Shown here: one piece after another, positions 63,535 through 64,000 of the stretch
Position numbering within the stretch: position 1 is the first letter of the stretch
Layout of the letters: the number at the start of each line of letters is the position of its first letter
From: Parvularcula oceani
GTDB taxonomy: Bacteria > Pseudomonadota > Alphaproteobacteria > Caulobacterales > Parvularculaceae
Assembly (NCBI RefSeq): GCF_000733125.1
Contig: NZ_JPHU01000007.1
Location: forward strand, 62,001 to 126,000
Length of the DNA: 64,000 nt
Direction: 5' to 3'
Program-made: the position numbers and the translations under genes
The notes under the pieces: generated by a model
Told to the model about the DNA's origin: nothing
Seen by the model: only the letters and a program-made list of their open reading frames with translations
Database searches by the model: none

Positions 63535-64000
63535 TCAGCCGGGGCGCAGCCAGCCGAGCCGGTAGAAGACGAAGCCGAGAAGCCCGCCCAGTGCCGCGCA
63601 GAACGCGCAGACGATCCAGAATGCCGGCTGCCATTCCGCCCCCGGCATGCCCGCGACATTGATGCCCAGAAGGCCGGTGACGAATCCGAGCGGCAGGAAG
63701 ACCGCCGACACCACGGAGAGGATCATCATGTTCCGGTTCATCTCGTCGGCGCGCCGCGCGGCGATCTGCTCGTGGATGACGGCGGCGCGCTCGCGCGTGA
63801 TGTCCAGCTCTTCGACGACGCGCGTCACCCGGTCGGCCTCCTCGCGCGCCGTCACCCTTTCGGAGGCCGGCAGCAGGGGCGACTCGGTGGTGGCGAAGCG
63901 CATCACGGCTTCGCGCTGCGGCGCGATATAGCGGCGGAAGACGAGCGCGTCGTGGCGCATGGAGGACAGCTCTGCGCGGATATCGGCCGCGTCGGGGCGA
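63535..64000 (-). CDS. CorA/ZntB-family divalent cation transporter, C-terminal part
   Basis: The frame is open to the window edge, so the N-terminus is missing. The visible ~155 residues include the long stalk helix (DRVTRVVEELDITRERAAVI), then two C-terminal membrane helices with GLLGINVAGMPGAEWQPAFW between them. GIN in place of GMN is the ZntB-like variant of the pore-loop motif. ZntB members move zinc, and the GMN members move magnesium or cobalt; substrate choice is not settled by this fragment. It has its own terminator before terC. Confidence 0.83.
   Translation of the reverse strand, partial: RPDAADIRAELSSMRHDALVFRRYIAPQREAVMRFATTESPLLPASERVTAREEADRVTRVVEELDITRERAAVIHEQIAARRADEMNRNMMILSVVSAVFLPLGFVTGLLGINVAGMPGAEWQPAFWIVCAFCAALGGLLGFVFYRLGWLRPG

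Overview
The window is 64 kb of GC-rich, tightly packed bacterial chromosome. It looks like core genome of an alphaproteobacterium. Supporting signs are adjacent divK and pleD, an unbroken pyrH-frr-uppS-cdsA-dxr-rseP-bamA-ompH-lpxD-fabZ-lpxA-lpxI-lpxB series that uses LpxI rather than LpxH, GatCAB, an nadD-rsfS-rlmH-envC-ctpA series, a LOV histidine kinase and an EgtB/EgtD pair. A marine or aquatic lineage near Parvularculales/Caulobacterales is my best guess, but it is an inference from gene content only. I found no rRNA, tRNA, transposon, integrase, prophage or CRISPR array.

Layout. 1-13.8 kb (+): the end of an ATP-grasp gene, then the envelope operon for UMP kinase, ribosome recycling, undecaprenyl diphosphate, CDP-diacylglycerol, the MEP pathway, RseP, BamA, Skp and lipid A. 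13.7-15.5 kb (-): RidA-like protein and a zinc-ribbon DinB. 15.5-17.4 kb (+): DivK and PleD behind a near-consensus CtrA box. 17.4-22.8 kb (-): inositol-phosphatase-family protein, lipid kinase, GlnA, PlsY, PyrB, RuvX. 22.8-27.5 kb (+): a metallopeptidase-like protein, GatC, GatA, a DUF2141 protein and GatB. 27.5-30.7 kb: two translationally coupled lipoproteins (one an S41 protease), a divergent lipoprotein with a repeated SSGGSV motif, and an unknown protein. 30.9-36.4 kb (-): RsmA, PdxA, SurA, a thioredoxin-like protein and a phosphohexomutase. 36.5-39.8 kb: the LOV kinase, a DASS-type transporter and a DUF1190-like protein.

39.9-48.4 kb is the least generic part. A TonB-dependent receptor diverges from a polytopic histidine kinase, a LuxR-type response regulator converges on that kinase, and behind them lie an S9 peptidase lipoprotein and a divergent mutarotase-like secreted protein. 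48.5-53 kb: proB and proA diverge around a repeat-bearing 372-bp promoter region, followed by PutP. 53-64 kb: an unknown membrane protein, a sterol-desaturase-family protein, YggT, FolD, EgtD, EgtB, NadD, RsfS, RlmH, an EnvC-like protein, CtpA, TerC and the end of a ZntB/CorA-type transporter.

Most genes are ordinary housekeeping genes. No clearly undescribed multi-gene system stands out. The best candidates for follow-up are the receptor/kinase/regulator module and its two 21-bp-spaced C-tract repeats, the protease/lipoprotein locus at 27.5-30.4 kb, the CtrA box, the proBA control region and the hairpins that carry stop codons in their loops.
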